Counted from the stretch's first letter, positions 1-9,177 are shown. The stretch is DNA of 64,000 nt from Streptomyces sp. SCUT-3 (GCF_014083985.1 NZ_CP046907.1:4316501-4380500), one strand, 5' to 3'. The notes: a model not told the origin generated them from the sequence alone. Translations and numbers: made by a program.

Positions 1-1311
1 GATGCGGGCGGCGGCCGCGGCGGAGTCGACCAGGGGGTGCAGCGCCAGGGCGCGGACCGCGGCGGCCCGGGAGCCGGTGGTGGCGGCCTCGATCGTGGCG
101 CGCTCGACCGCCTTGAGCGAGAGCATCAGGCCGGCCTGGTCCTCGCGCACCGGTCCGGCCGCCAGCGGCACCGCCCCGCCCGCGCCCACCGTGCACACCG
201 TCTCGACCACGGCGTCGGCGTCCAGGAACGGCACGGCCGAGCGGTTGCGCACGTTCAGCACCAGCGTCGTGCGCTCGTCGTTGCGGATCGCCCGCATCAG
301 CGCCATCGCGACCCGGTCGTAGCCGCCGCCCTCCAGGTCGGAGGCGTCCCGCTCCCAGGAGCCGGAGGCCGCCCGGGCCTCGGCCAGGTAGGTCTCCTCG
401 CGCTCCAGCCGGGTGTGCTCCCACAGCTCGTACGCCTGGTCGGGGCGTTCGGCGGCGGCCGAGAAGAACGCCTCCTGCTGGTCGCGGAGGAACTCCCCGC
501 GGGTGGTCTCGGAGGCCCTCACCGCGGCCAGCGCCTCGCGCCGGAAGTAGTAGTAGTGCAGGTACTCGTTGGGCAGCGCGCCCAGGACCCGCAGGAACCC
601 GGCCCCGAAGAGCCTGCCCTCCTCGAACGAGGCCAGCGCCTCGTCGTCGGCCAGCAGCTCCGGGAGCCGGTCGCGGCCGTCGACCACCAGGCGGCGCAGC
701 CAGCCCAGGTGGTTGAGCCCGACGTAGTCGTACATCGCCCGGTCCGGGTCCGCGCCCAGGGCGCGGGCGGCCCGCCGGCACAGGCCGACGGGGGAGTCGC
801 AGATGCCGATCACCCGGTCGCCGAGCACCCGCGACATCGCCTCGGTGACCGTGCCCGCCGGGTTGGTGAAGTTGATGACCCACGCCTCGGGGGCCAGCGC
901 CGCCACCCGCTCGGCGATCGCGGTCGCCACCGGCACGGTCCGCAGCCCGTACAGCACGCCGCCCGCGCCGACCGTCTCCTGGCCCAGCACGCCCTCGGCG
1001 AGGGGGGCGCGCTCGTCGCCAACCCGTCCGTCCGTCCCGCCCACCCGGATGGCGGAGAAGACGAAGTCCGCTCCGCGCAGCGCGTCGTCGAGGTCGACGG
1101 CGGCGCGGAAGGACACCGGCGCGGGCCCCGGGCGCGCCGCGGCGACCCGCTCCAGCACGGACAGGACCACCTTCAGCCGTGCCGGGTCGGTGTCGTGCAG
1201 GACCAGCTCCACCGGGGCCCCGTCGCGGCCCAGCACGGGGGCGTCCTCCAGCAGTGCCCGGTACACCAGCGGGACCCGGAAGCCCCCGCCGCCCAGTACG
1301 GTCAGCCTCAT
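1..1311 (-). CDS. 6-phospho-beta-glucosidase, GH4 family (3' end outside window)
   Basis: Family 4 glycosidases hydrolyse phosphorylated or free disaccharides in the cytoplasm by an NAD+- and Mn2+-dependent oxidation-elimination mechanism. The protein starts with a Rossmann glycine run (VLGGGGF, residues 5-11). NFTNPAG lies at 147-153, and the expected metal ligands are Cys171 (in CDSP) and His201 (in GLNHLGW). The 437 visible codons are nearly the usual family length of 420-450, so only a few C-terminal residues should lie beyond position 1. The ATG at 1311 is preceded by GGAGG about ten bases away. The gene is divergent from a PfkB-type kinase across 131 bp, which suggests joint sugar use. 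The family is certain; the exact substrate is not. Confidence 0.9.
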   Translation of the reverse strand, partial: MRLTVLGGGGFRVPLVYRALLEDAPVLGRDGAPVELVLHDTDPARLKVVLSVLERVAAARPGPAPVSFRAAVDLDDALRGADFVFSAIRVGGTDGRVGDERAPLAEGVLGQETVGAGGVLYGLRTVPVATAIAERVAALAPEAWVINFTNPAGTVTEAMSRVLGDRVIGICDSPVGLCRRAARALGADPDRAMYDYVGLNHLGWLRRLVVDGRDRLPELLADDEALASFEEGRLFGAGFLRVLGALPNEYLHYYYFRREALAAVRASETTRGEFLRDQQEAFFSAAAERPDQAYELWEHTRLEREETYLAEARAASGSWERDASDLEGGGYDRVAMALMRAIRNDERTTLVLNVRNRSAVPFLDADAVVETVCTVGAGGAVPLAAGPVREDQAGLMLSLKAVERATIEAATTGSRAAAVRALALHPLVDSAAAAARI

Positions 1312-1442
1312 CTGCTTGCGCCCTCCAGCCGCCGCGGCCCGAACGGATCCGGTGCAACGTACCGCAGCGGGCGGCGGTCGGCACGGAGGGATCCGGTGGG
1401 TCGGGACGGCCCGCGCCGGAGGACTTGGAGGATGCTGGGCAC

Positions 1443-2783
1443 ATGACGGCAGGGCACACGGCGGACGGGCGCGCCGCGGACGGACGGGCCGCCGGCGGAC
1501 AGGCCGCGGACGAGCGCACCGGGGGCGAGCGCACCGGGGAAGCACGGAGCGGGGGCGGTCGCGGCGCCGCGGGGACGGTCGCCGCGGGGACGGCCGGCGC
1601 GGGGACGGGCGGCGCGGGGACGGGCGGCGGCGCGGTGGTGGCGGCCGGTGCGGCCTCGGTCGGCGGCGCGGCCCGGGGCGTGGTGCTCGACCCGCTGGCG
1701 GCACTGCGCACGCCCGACGACCCGCCCTGCGACGTCTACCTGACCGGCACCGTCTTCCTCGACATCATCTTCACCGGCCTGGACAGCGCCCCTGTGTGCG
1801 GCACGGAGACCTGGGCGCGCGGGATGGGCTCGGGGCCGGGCGGCGTGGCCAACATGGCCACCGCCCTGAGCCGGCTGGGCCTGCGCACCTCCCTGGCGGC
1901 GGCGTTCGGCGACGACGTCTACGGCGACCACTGCTGGGACACCCTCTCGCTCGACGAGGGGATCGACCTGTCCCCGTCCCGCAAGATCGCCGGCTGGCAC
2001 TCGCCGGTCACGGTCTCCATGGCCTACGACGGCGAGCGCACCATGGTCTCGCACGGCCACGACGCCCCGCCGCTGGCCTGCGCCGGGGCCCCGCCGACCC
2101 CGCCGCCGGCCAGGGCGTGCGTCGCCTCCCTGGTCCCGGGCCGCCGGGAGGAGTGGATCGCCCGGGCGCACGCGCAGGGCAGCCGGGTCTTCGCCGACGT
2201 CGGCTGGGACGAGAGCGGCCGCTGGGACCCGGCGGACCTGGCCGACCTGGAGCACTGCGAGGCGTTCCTGCCGAACGCCGCCGAGGCCGTGCGCTACACC
2301 CGCACCGACTCCCCGGAGGCCGCCGCCCGCGCCCTCGCCGAGCTGGTGCCGGTCGCCGTGGTGACGACGGGCCGGGCCGGTGCGGTGGCGGTCGACTCCT
2401 CCACCGGGGAGAGCGCCGCGGTGCCGGCCCTGGCGGTGGAGGCCCTGGACCCGACCGGCGCCGGGGACGTGTTCGTGGCCGGCTACACCACCGGGGCGCT
2501 GGCCGGGTGGCCGCTCGCGGACCGCCTCGCCTTCGCCAACCTCACCGCCGCCCTGTCGGTGCAGGAGTTCGGCGGCGCCCTGGCCGCGCCCGGCTGGGCG
2601 GAGATCGCGGCCTGGTGGAAGCACGTCAAGCAGTTCGACGACCAGGAGACCTCCACCGGCGCCGGCGACGTCCTGCGCCGCTACGCCTTCCTGGACGACC
2701 TGCTGCCGGGACGGTGCGGCCGGCGCACCCTGCGCCGCGCGGTGCCCACGATCGGCTTCGGCCGCCCCGCCCCCGGCGACTGA
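1443..2783 (+). CDS. PfkB-family carbohydrate kinase
   Basis: Ribokinase-like cytoplasmic ATP-dependent sugar (or nucleoside) kinase. It carries the first PfkB signature near residues 133-146 (GGVANMATALSRLG) and the second at 336-342 (DPTGAGD), whose last Asp is the catalytic base. I chose the ATG at 1443 because GGAGG lies 11 bases upstream. The first 80 or so residues are low-complexity Gly/Ala/Thr/Arg, encoded by imperfect repeats of a ggcgcggggacgg unit. The folded kinase begins only near the CDVYLTG segment, so a downstream GTG near 1680 is possible. The C-terminal 50 residues extend past the kinase fold. It probably acts with the divergent GH4 enzyme, but the substrate cannot be told. 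Confidence 0.85.
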   Translation: MTAGHTADGRAADGRAAGGQAADERTGGERTGEARSGGGRGAAGTVAAGTAGAGTGGAGTGGGAVVAAGAASVGGAARGVVLDPLAALRTPDDPPCDVYLTGTVFLDIIFTGLDSAPVCGTETWARGMGSGPGGVANMATALSRLGLRTSLAAAFGDDVYGDHCWDTLSLDEGIDLSPSRKIAGWHSPVTVSMAYDGERTMVSHGHDAPPLACAGAPPTPPPARACVASLVPGRREEWIARAHAQGSRVFADVGWDESGRWDPADLADLEHCEAFLPNAAEAVRYTRTDSPEAAARALAELVPVAVVTTGRAGAVAVDSSTGESAAVPALAVEALDPTGAGDVFVAGYTTGALAGWPLADRLAFANLTAALSVQEFGGALAAPGWAEIAAWWKHVKQFDDQETSTGAGDVLRRYAFLDDLLPGRCGRRTLRRAVPTIGFGRPAPGD

Positions 2784-2845
2784 CAGCATTCCGGCGGCCG
2801 GCGGCGCCCCGGCGGTTGACGGCCGCGGACGCCGCGGCCTCCCGC

Positions 2846-2928
2846 GCGCCCGCGGGAGCACGCGAAAGCGCCTGCGCGTGCGCCCGCGGGAGCACCCGTG
2901 CGGGTGCGTGCGCGGGCGTTCGTACGAA
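2846..2928. repeat. direct repeat, hairpin and palindrome between the kinase gene and phoH
   Basis: A 16-bp unit occurs identically at 2846-2861 and 2880-2895. The second copy runs into a hairpin at 2892-2907 (GCACCC, 4-base loop, GGGTGC). A 10-bp palindrome TTCGTACGAA lies at 2919-2928. The hairpin may terminate the kinase transcript. The palindrome sits just upstream of the presumed phoH promoter. Confidence 0.5.
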
Positions 2929-2959
2929 AACCCCTGGCACCCCCGGCGCCCTCCCGTCG

Positions 2960-2965
2960 TACCCT
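2960..2965 (+). promoter_or_regulatory. candidate -10 element for phoH operon
   Basis: The hexamer TACCCT fits the actinomycete TANNNT pattern and would place transcription start near 2972, leaving a leader of about 60 bases before phoH. No clear -35 is visible. Tentative. Confidence 0.35.
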
Positions 2966-3034
2966 GGTGGTGAAGGCCCACGAGGCGTGTCCCACATACG
3001 AAAGCGGGATGAGAGCAGGCCCTAGAGCCGGCCC

Positions 3035-4018
3035 ATGACTCAGACACCGACGCAACCGCAGGCACGTGCCCACTTCGTCGTCCCGGCCAAGCACCCGATG
3101 GTCAGCGTGCTGGGTTCCGGCGACGCCCTCCTGCGAGTCATCGAGAACGCGTTCCCGTCCACCGACATCCACGTCCGCGGGAACGAGATCAGTGCGACCG
3201 GCGACGCCGCCGAGGTCGCCCTCGTCCAGCGGCTCTTCGACGAGATGATGCTGGTCCTGCGCACCGGTCAGCCGATGACCGAGGACGCGGTCGAGCGCTC
3301 CATCGCCATGCTCCGCGGCACGGGGGAGGGCGGCGCCGAGAGCCCCGCCCAGGTGCTCACCCAGAACATCCTGTCCAACCGCGGCCGCACCATCCGTCCC
3401 AAGACTCTCAACCAGAAGCGCTACGTCGACGCCATCGACAAGCACACGGTCGTCTTCGGGATCGGCCCGGCCGGTACCGGCAAGACCTACCTGGCGATGG
3501 CCAAGGCCGTGCAGGCCCTGCAGTCCAAGCAGGTCACCCGGATCATCCTCACCCGGCCGGCGGTGGAGGCCGGCGAGCGGCTGGGCTTCCTGCCCGGCAC
3601 GCTCTACGAGAAGATCGACCCGTACCTGCGGCCGCTGTACGACGCCCTGCACGACATGCTCGACCCCGACTCCATCCCGCGGCTGATGGCCGCCGGGACG
3701 ATCGAGGTCGCCCCGCTGGCGTACATGCGCGGACGCACCCTCAACGACGCCTTCATCATCCTGGACGAGGCGCAGAACACGAACCCCGAGCAGATGAAGA
3801 TGTTCCTGACCCGGCTCGGGTTCAACTCCAAGATCGTGATCACCGGAGACGTCACCCAGGTGGACCTCCCCGGCGGCACGAAGAGCGGCCTGCGCCAGGT
3901 CCAGGAGATCCTGGACGGTGTCGAGGACGTCCACTTCTCCCGCCTGACCAGCACCGACGTGGTCCGCCACAAGCTGGTCAGCCGGATCGTGGACGCCTAC
4001 GACCGGTACGAGAACTGA
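3035..4018 (+). CDS. phoH: PhoH family ATPase
   Basis: Cytoplasmic PhoH-type P-loop ATPase of the group that is regularly coupled to YbeY and linked to RNA metabolism. An N-terminal KH-like segment (about 1-100) precedes the ATPase domain. Walker A is GPAGTGKT at 144-151 and Walker B is IILDEAQ ending at 247. The ITGD..Q motif typical of the family is near residues 270-275. At 327 residues it is slightly shorter than Streptomyces homologues as I remember them (about 350), missing a variable hydrophilic tail. No strong ribosome site precedes the ATG, but downstream alternatives would cut into conserved sequence. It is the first gene of phoH-ybeY-corC. Confidence 0.93.
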   Translation: MTQTPTQPQARAHFVVPAKHPMVSVLGSGDALLRVIENAFPSTDIHVRGNEISATGDAAEVALVQRLFDEMMLVLRTGQPMTEDAVERSIAMLRGTGEGGAESPAQVLTQNILSNRGRTIRPKTLNQKRYVDAIDKHTVVFGIGPAGTGKTYLAMAKAVQALQSKQVTRIILTRPAVEAGERLGFLPGTLYEKIDPYLRPLYDALHDMLDPDSIPRLMAAGTIEVAPLAYMRGRTLNDAFIILDEAQNTNPEQMKMFLTRLGFNSKIVITGDVTQVDLPGGTKSGLRQVQEILDGVEDVHFSRLTSTDVVRHKLVSRIVDAYDRYEN

Positions 4019-4068
4019 ACATCCGCATCCCCCGCGGGACCCGAGAACGACAGGGCAACGACAGCACG

Positions 4069-4557
4069 ATGGCGATCGACGTCAACAACGAGTCCGGCTG
4101 GGACATCGACGAGGAAGCGGTGCTCGACGTGGCCCGCTACGCGCTCCAGCGGCTGCGCATCCACCCGCTCTCCGAGCTGTCGGTGATCGTCGTCGACACC
4201 GAGGCCATGGAGCAGCTGCACGTGCAGTGGATGGACGAGCCCGGCCCCACCGACGTCCTGTCCTTCCCGATGGACGAGCTGCGTCCGGGCAAGGAGGACG
4301 AGGAGCCGCCGCAGGGCCTGCTCGGCGACATCGTCCTGTGCCCGGAGGTGGCGAAGAAGCAGGGCGCCGACGCCGGGCACTCCATGGACGAGGAGCTGCA
4401 GTTGCTCACCGTCCACGGCGTCCTGCACGTCCTGGGCTACGACCACGAGGAGCCCGACGAGGAGCGCGAGATGTTCGGCCTGCAGAAGGCGATCCTGGAC
4501 GGCTGGCGCGCCGAGCGCGGCGTCGAGGGTCCCTCTCCCGCCCCGACCACCCGCTGA
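4069..4557 (+). CDS. ybeY: endoribonuclease YbeY
   Basis: Metal-dependent single-strand endoribonuclease for 16S rRNA 3'-end maturation and ribosome quality control. The family signature [11 protein letters not shown] is at residues 116-126, with zinc ligands His116, His120 and His126. TDVLSFP at 61-67 is also characteristic. It is 162 residues long, normal for the family. It lies 50 bp after phoH and directly before the CorC-type gene, the conserved bacterial order. The C-terminal 15 residues are a variable tail. Confidence 0.96.
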   Translation: MAIDVNNESGWDIDEEAVLDVARYALQRLRIHPLSELSVIVVDTEAMEQLHVQWMDEPGPTDVLSFPMDELRPGKEDEEPPQGLLGDIVLCPEVAKKQGADAGHSMDEELQLLTVHGVLHVLGYDHEEPDEEREMFGLQKAILDGWRAERGVEGPSPAPTTR

Positions 4558-4562
4558 CCGCC

Positions 4563-6017
4563 GTGGAGTCCGGAAGTCCCGACTCGACCATGGTGGTCGC
4601 CGCCGTCCTGCTCGTCGTGGTGGGCTGGCTGGCGGCCTGCGCCGAGGCCGGCCTGGCCCGCGTCTCCACCTTCCGGGCGGAGGCGGCCGTCCGCGCCGGC
4701 CGGCGCGGCGCGGAGAAGCTGACGGCGGTCGCCGCCGACCCGACGCGCTACCTGAACGTGGCGCTGCTGGTGCGCGTCGCCTGCGAGATGGCCGCCGCCG
4801 CACTGGTGACGGTGGTGTGCGTGCACACCTTCGAGGAGACCTGGCAGATCCTGGCCGTCGCGATCGGCGTGATGGTGGTGGTCTCCTACGTCGCCCTCGG
4901 CGTCTCGCCGCGCACCATCGGCCGCCAGCACCCGCTGAACACCGCCACCGCCGCCGCCTATGTGCTGCTGCCGCTGGCCCGGATCATGGGCCCGGTGCCC
5001 CGGCTGCTGATCCTCCTCGGCAACGCGCTCACCCCCGGCAAGGGCTTCCGTCAGGGGCCGTTCGCCTCCGAGGCGGAGCTGCGGGCCATGGTGGACCTGG
5101 CCGAGTCGGAGTCGCTGATCGAGGACGAGGAGCGCCGCATGGTGCACTCGGTCTTCGAACTCGGCGACACCCTCGTGCGCGAGGTGATGGTGCCGCGCAC
5201 CGACCTGGTCGTCATCGAGCGGTTCAAGACCATCCGGCAGGCGCTGACCCTGGCGCTGCGCAGCGGCTTCTCCCGCATCCCGGTCACCGGGGAGAACGAG
5301 GACGACATCGTCGGCGTCGTCTACCTCAAGGACCTGGCCCGCAAGGTGCACATCAACCGGGACCTGGAGAACGAGCTGGTCTCCACCGCCATGCGCCCGG
5401 CCACCTTCGTCCCCGACACCAAGAACGCCGGCGACCTGCTGCGCGAGATGCAGCGCGACCGCAACCACGTCGCGGTGGTCGTCGACGAGTACGGCGGCAC
5501 GGCCGGTGTGGTGACCATCGAGGACATCCTGGAGGAGATCGTCGGCGAGATCACCGACGAGTACGACCGGGAGCTGCCGCCGGTGGAGCCCCTGGGCGAC
5601 GGCACCTACCGGGTCACCGCCCGCCTGACGGTCGAGGACCTGGGCGAGCTGTACGGGCTGGACCTGGAGGACGAGGACGTCGAGACCGTCGGCGGCCTGC
5701 TCGCCAAGGCCCTGGGCAAGGTGCCGATCGAGGGCGCCACGGCAGTGGTGGAGGGCCTGCGGCTGACCGCCGAGTCGGTGGCCGGCCGGCGCAACCGGAT
5801 CGGCACGGTCCTGGTCGAGCGGGCCGAGGCGGACGGCCGGGAGGAGCAGGACGAGCGGGACGGGCCGGACGGGCGGGACGGGAAGGGGCCGCGGGACGAG
5901 AAGGACGCGGAGGCCGCCCGGGACGAGGATCAGGGCCGCCGGGACGGGCGGGCCGGGGCCGAGGGGCCGCAGAACCCCGGAGCCGTCCCCGAACTCCGCG
6001 GGACCGCCGACCGCTGA
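4563..6017 (+). CDS. CorC/HlyC-type membrane protein with DUF21 and CBS domains
   Basis: Integral membrane protein of the hemolysin C / CorC (CNNM-like) family, usually linked to divalent cation homeostasis. The N-terminal third has about four hydrophobic segments (for example [15 protein letters not shown]). Then follow paired CBS domains (about residues 170-310, including [11 protein letters not shown] and [19 protein letters not shown]) and a CorC_HlyC C-terminal domain. The last 60 residues are highly charged and low-complexity. Start choice is uncertain: GTG 4563 is five bases after the ybeY stop, and ATG 4590 would remove nine residues. It is the last gene of the phoH-ybeY operon, closed by the terminator at 6094-6127. 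Confidence 0.88.
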   Translation: MESGSPDSTMVVAAVLLVVVGWLAACAEAGLARVSTFRAEAAVRAGRRGAEKLTAVAADPTRYLNVALLVRVACEMAAAALVTVVCVHTFEETWQILAVAIGVMVVVSYVALGVSPRTIGRQHPLNTATAAAYVLLPLARIMGPVPRLLILLGNALTPGKGFRQGPFASEAELRAMVDLAESESLIEDEERRMVHSVFELGDTLVREVMVPRTDLVVIERFKTIRQALTLALRSGFSRIPVTGENEDDIVGVVYLKDLARKVHINRDLENELVSTAMRPATFVPDTKNAGDLLREMQRDRNHVAVVVDEYGGTAGVVTIEDILEEIVGEITDEYDRELPPVEPLGDGTYRVTARLTVEDLGELYGLDLEDEDVETVGGLLAKALGKVPIEGATAVVEGLRLTAESVAGRRNRIGTVLVERAEADGREEQDERDGPDGRDGKGPRDEKDAEAARDEDQGRRDGRAGAEGPQNPGAVPELRGTADR

Positions 6018-6093
6018 GGCGCCCCGCTGCGCCGCACCCGGCGCCCTTCCGGTCTCCCGGCCGGGCGCTTCCCGGGACCGGGCAGCAGCCCGT

Positions 6094-6127
6094 ACGAGCC
6101 GCCCCGGACCCCTCCGGGGCGGCTCGT
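6094..6127 (+). terminator. strong hairpin terminator after the phoH-ybeY-corC operon
   Basis: A perfect 15-bp inverted repeat (6094-6108 with 6113-6127) has a CCCC loop and no U-tract, as is usual in Streptomyces. The -10 box of the next gene follows two bases later, so the -35 position of that promoter lies inside the hairpin. Confidence 0.8.
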
Positions 6128-6128
6128 C

Positions 6129-6134
6129 TACGCT
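6129..6134 (+). promoter_or_regulatory. -10 element of a leaderless promoter
   Basis: TACGCT matches TANNNT, and exactly seven bases separate it from the ATG at 6142. Transcription should therefore start at or next to the A of the start codon. No Shine-Dalgarno sequence is present. Confidence 0.6.
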
Positions 6135-6141
6135 GACGGTC

Positions 6142-6495
6142 ATGAGCGACGAGACTGCCCTGGACCCCGAAGATCTGAAGATCATCACGCTGGCTCGCAG
6201 CGCCCGCGCCCGCAACGGCGTCCCGGAGGGCGCGGCCGTACGCGACGAGACCGGCCGCACCTACGTCGCCGGCACCGTCGACCTGCCCTCGCTGAAACTG
6301 AGCGCGCTGCAGACCGCGGTGGCGATGGCCGTCGCCAGCGGGGCCCGCGGCCTCGAGGCCGCAGCGGTGGTCGGCTCCGCCGAGGCCGTCGGCGAGGACG
6401 ACCGCGCCGCGGTGCGCGACCTGGCCGGCGCCGGCACCCCGGTCCACCTCGCCGGACCCGACGGCGTGCTGCGCGCCACCGTCGCCGCAGGCTGA
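6142..6495 (+). CDS. degenerate cytidine-deaminase-like protein
   Basis: 117-residue protein at the position where actinomycete genomes carry a gene often labelled cytidine deaminase, between the corC-like gene and era. Length, the GRTYVAGTVDLPSLKLSALQ region and the VGSAEAV stretch suggest the CDA fold. However, the His/Cys-x-Glu metal motif and the PCxxC motif are absent: there is no cysteine at all in the protein. It is therefore unlikely to be a zinc deaminase. A structural or regulatory role is possible but not shown. The start is set by the leaderless promoter at 6129. Confidence 0.75.
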   Translation: MSDETALDPEDLKIITLARSARARNGVPEGAAVRDETGRTYVAGTVDLPSLKLSALQTAVAMAVASGARGLEAAAVVGSAEAVGEDDRAAVRDLAGAGTPVHLAGPDGVLRATVAAG

Positions 6496-6608
6496 GCCGG
6501 ACCCCTGCGGCCCGGCCCCGGAGATCCGGCCTCTGCGGCCCGGCCCCGGAAGGCCCGGCCCCGTGCGGGGCCCGCTCCGGGGGCCTGCGCGTGCCGTCCC
6601 GTGCCGTC

Positions 6609-6646
6609 CCGCACCGTCCCGGGCCGTTCCGGCCGGGACGGTGCGG
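6609..6646 (+). terminator. hairpin upstream of era
   Basis: Perfect 14-bp inverted repeat (6609-6622 with 6633-6646), loop of ten bases. It follows a repetitive stretch (6507-6560) in which a tgcggcccggccccgga unit occurs twice. It probably terminates the cytidine-deaminase-like transcript. Confidence 0.65.
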
Positions 6647-6665
6647 GGGCCGGCCGAACATCGGG

Positions 6666-6671
6666 GACAAT
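6666..6671 (+). promoter_or_regulatory. -10 element of leaderless era promoter
   Basis: GACAAT, embedded in GGGGACAATGGG, lies seven bases before the ATG at 6679. The same GGGACAATGGG string precedes recO and dusB in this window. The alternative ATG at 6670 would overlap the -10, which supports 6679 as the start. Confidence 0.55.
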
Positions 6672-6678
6672 GGGCGCC

Positions 6679-7620
6679 ATGAGCGTTCCTTCCTCCTCCT
6701 CCCCGACGCCGCACCGTTCCGGCTTCGCCTGCTTCGTCGGCCGCCCCAACGCCGGCAAGTCCACCCTCACGAACGCTCTGGTGGGCACGAAGGTGGCGAT
6801 CACCTCGGGGCGTCCGCAGACCACCCGGCACACCGTGCGGGGCATCGTGCACCGCCCCGACGCACAGCTGGTGCTCGTCGACACGCCCGGCCTGCACAAG
6901 CCGCGCACCCTCCTCGGCGAGCGGCTCAACGACCTGGTCCGCTCCACCTGGGCCGAGGTCGACGTGATCGGGTTCTGCCTGCCCGCCGACCAGAAGATCG
7001 GCCCCGGCGACCGCTACATCGCCAAGGAGCTCGCCGAGGTCAAGCGCACCCCGAAGGTCGCGGTGGTCACCAAGACCGACCTCGCCGACCGGGACCGCCT
7101 CACCGAGCAGCTCATCGCGATCGACCGGCTCGGCAAGGAACTCGGCATCGAGTGGGCCGAGATCGTGCCGGTCTCCGCCGTCGCCGGCGACCAGGTCGGC
7201 CTCCTCGCCGACCTGCTGGTGCCGCTGCTCCCCGAGGGGCCGGCGCTCTACCCGGACGGCGACCTCACCGACGAGCCCGAGCAGATCATGGTCGCCGAGC
7301 TGATCCGCGAGGCGGCGCTGGAGGGCGTGCGCGACGAGCTGCCGCACTCGATCGCCGTCGTGGTCGAGGAGATGCTGCCCCGCGAGGGCCGGCCCGCCGA
7401 CCGTCCGCTGCTGGACGTCCACGCCAACCTCTACATCGAGCGCCCCAGCCAGAAGGGCATCGTCATCGGCCCCAAGGGCGCCCGGTTGAAGGAGGTCGGC
7501 AGCAAGTCCCGCAAGCAGATCGAGGCGCTGCTGGGCACCCCGGTCTTCCTCGACCTGCACGTGAAGGTGGCCAAGGACTGGCAGCGCGACCCCAAGCAGC
7601 TGCGCAAGCTGGGCTTCTGA
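6679..7620 (+). CDS. era: GTPase Era
   Basis: Essential GTPase that binds the 3' end of 16S rRNA and assists 30S subunit assembly at the inner membrane face. G1 is GRPNAGKS at residues 21-28, G3 is DTPG (within LVDTPGLHKP) and G4 is TKTD. The C-terminal KH domain contains the RNA-binding GxxG loop in IVIGPKGARLKEVG. At 313 residues it has the normal Era length. The start at 6679 fits the leaderless promoter. It is functionally linked to ybeY upstream, since both act in rRNA maturation. Confidence 0.96.
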   Translation: MSVPSSSSPTPHRSGFACFVGRPNAGKSTLTNALVGTKVAITSGRPQTTRHTVRGIVHRPDAQLVLVDTPGLHKPRTLLGERLNDLVRSTWAEVDVIGFCLPADQKIGPGDRYIAKELAEVKRTPKVAVVTKTDLADRDRLTEQLIAIDRLGKELGIEWAEIVPVSAVAGDQVGLLADLLVPLLPEGPALYPDGDLTDEPEQIMVAELIREAALEGVRDELPHSIAVVVEEMLPREGRPADRPLLDVHANLYIERPSQKGIVIGPKGARLKEVGSKSRKQIEALLGTPVFLDLHVKVAKDWQRDPKQLRKLGF

Positions 7621-7670
7621 TCCGCGGCCCCGGCCCCGGTGCCTGTGCCGCGCCGGGCGGTGCCGTTCCC

Positions 7671-7949
7671 TCAGTGGCCCTCGGCGAGCACCCGCTCCAC
7701 CAGTTCGGCCTGCTCCTCGGTCAGGTACGGGTCCGCCCAGTGGGCGGTGCGGCCGCCCGCGCTGATCCCGTAGTGGAAGCCGTCCGGGACCCCGCCGCCG
7801 CTGCCCGGCGGCGGGGCGGCGGCGAGCGCCCGGTCGGCCAGCGCGTGCCACTCCGGCGCGTCGGGGCGTCCGTCGGTCTCCACCGCCGCCCGGCGGGTCC
7901 GTCCCGCGAACCCGCCGCTGCGGACCACCTCGATGCGCACCGCGCTCAT
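7671..7949 (-). CDS. emfourin-type inhibitor of the adjacent M4 protease
   Basis: A 92-residue protein starting MSAVRIEVVRSGGFAGR and ending in an acidic helix (LTEEQAELVERVLAEG). This pattern matches the emfourin family, small cytoplasmic inhibitors of protealysin-like M4 metalloproteases. The start is chosen because its ATG overlaps the protease stop codon as ATGA, which implies translational coupling. Pairing with a signal-less M4 protease is the known genomic context for emfourins. The inhibitory role is inferred from family and context. Confidence 0.85.
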   Translation of the reverse strand: MSAVRIEVVRSGGFAGRTRRAAVETDGRPDAPEWHALADRALAAAPPPGSGGGVPDGFHYGISAGGRTAHWADPYLTEEQAELVERVLAEGH

Positions 7950-9010
7950 CCCTCCGTCACGACACCGACCTGTGCCCACGCCTTGGAGACGGCCTGCGCC
8001 TCCGGTCCGTCCCCGCCGAACCGCTCCCGCGCCGCCCGGGCGGTCAGCGCGGCGAAGTCGGCGAAGCCGGCGTCCGGCCGCAGCCGTCCCCCGGCGAGCA
8101 CGTCGTACCAGATCTGCCCGGCCCGCTCCCAGGCGTAACCGCCCAGTTCGGCGGCGACGAGGTGGAAGGCGCGGTTGGGGATGCCGGAGTTGATGTGGAC
8201 CCCGCCGTTGTCGCTGCGGGTCTCCACGTAGTCGTCCATGGTGGCCGGCTGCGGGTCCTTGCCCAGCACGTCGTCGTCGTAGGCGGTGCCCGGGGCCCGC
8301 ATGTCCCGCAGCGCCCGCCCCCGCACCCGGTCGGTCAGCAGGTCGGCGCCGATCAGCCAGTCGGCGTCGGCCGCGGTCTGCTCCAGGGCGTACTGCTTGA
8401 CCAGCGAGCCGAAGACGTCGGCCATCGACTCGTTCAGCGCGCCGGACTGGCCGTGGTACTCCAGGGCCGCGGTGTACTGCACCACCCCGTGGGTCAGTTC
8501 GTGCCCGATGACGTCCAGGGAGAGGGTGAAGTCCTTGAACACCTCGCCGTCCCCGTCGCCGAAGACCATCCGCGAGCCGTCCCAGAAGGCGTTGTCGTAG
8601 CCGCGGCCGAAGTGCACGGTGGCGTCCAGCGGCAGCCCGCCGCCGTCGATCGAGTACCGGTCGAACTCCTCCAGGTAGAGGGAGAACGTCGCCCCGAGGC
8701 CGTCGTAGGCCCGGTTGACGGAGGCGTCGGCCACCGCCCCCTCGCCCTCCGCCCGCGCCCTGCGGCCCGGCAGGGCCTGGCGGTGCCCGGCGTCGTACAC
8801 CGTGCGGCGCGGCCGGGGAGCGGGGGGCCGTTCGACGGCCCGGGGGAGGATCCGTGCCCGCTGCGCCGCGATGCGGGCGTTGCGCTGCAGGACGTCCGTG
8901 CCGGCCGTGCGGCGGGCCGCCTCGCGCAGCCGCGGGTCGTCGCTGCGGGCCAGCCGCTCCGTGATGTGGGGCGGAACGATGGTGCAGAACGGAAGTCGCG
9001 TGGTTTCCAT
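7946..9010 (-). CDS. protealysin-like M4 family metallopeptidase
   Basis: Zinc endopeptidase of the thermolysin family, protealysin type. HELTH at residues 170-174 supplies two zinc ligands and the catalytic Glu; Glu194 in ALNESMADVF is the third ligand. VHINSGIPN carries the substrate-binding region further on. There is no signal peptide. The N-terminus has the short protealysin propeptide with the conserved PPHITERLA box at about 13-21. The product thus probably acts inside the cell or leaves by a non-classical route. It is 354 residues long and co-translated with the emfourin-type inhibitor downstream. Confidence 0.93.
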   Translation of the reverse strand: METTRLPFCTIVPPHITERLARSDDPRLREAARRTAGTDVLQRNARIAAQRARILPRAVERPPAPRPRRTVYDAGHRQALPGRRARAEGEGAVADASVNRAYDGLGATFSLYLEEFDRYSIDGGGLPLDATVHFGRGYDNAFWDGSRMVFGDGDGEVFKDFTLSLDVIGHELTHGVVQYTAALEYHGQSGALNESMADVFGSLVKQYALEQTAADADWLIGADLLTDRVRGRALRDMRAPGTAYDDDVLGKDPQPATMDDYVETRSDNGGVHINSGIPNRAFHLVAAELGGYAWERAGQIWYDVLAGGRLRPDAGFADFAALTARAARERFGGDGPEAQAVSKAWAQVGVVTEG

Positions 9011-9171
9011 GGCCGCAATGTGACAGAGGTCATGGCGGGGTGTCCGGGATTGCTGCGATGATTACTGAAAAAGGGTGCAAACCGCCCTTTGCGGTGGACT
9101 GCTGTATCAGCGCACCGTCTTGCATGGTGGAATCCGCCCGGCCGTTGATGCGCGCGGCGGACGGGTTGGGC

Positions 9172-9177
9172 TAGCGT
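9172..9177 (+). promoter_or_regulatory. candidate -10 element for leuA leader transcript
   Basis: TAGCGT, ten bases before the leader-peptide ATG at 9188. A possible TTGATG -35 at 9145 has a long spacer (21 bp), so the -35 is uncertain. The 5' leader up to leuA would be about 145 bases. Confidence 0.45.
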
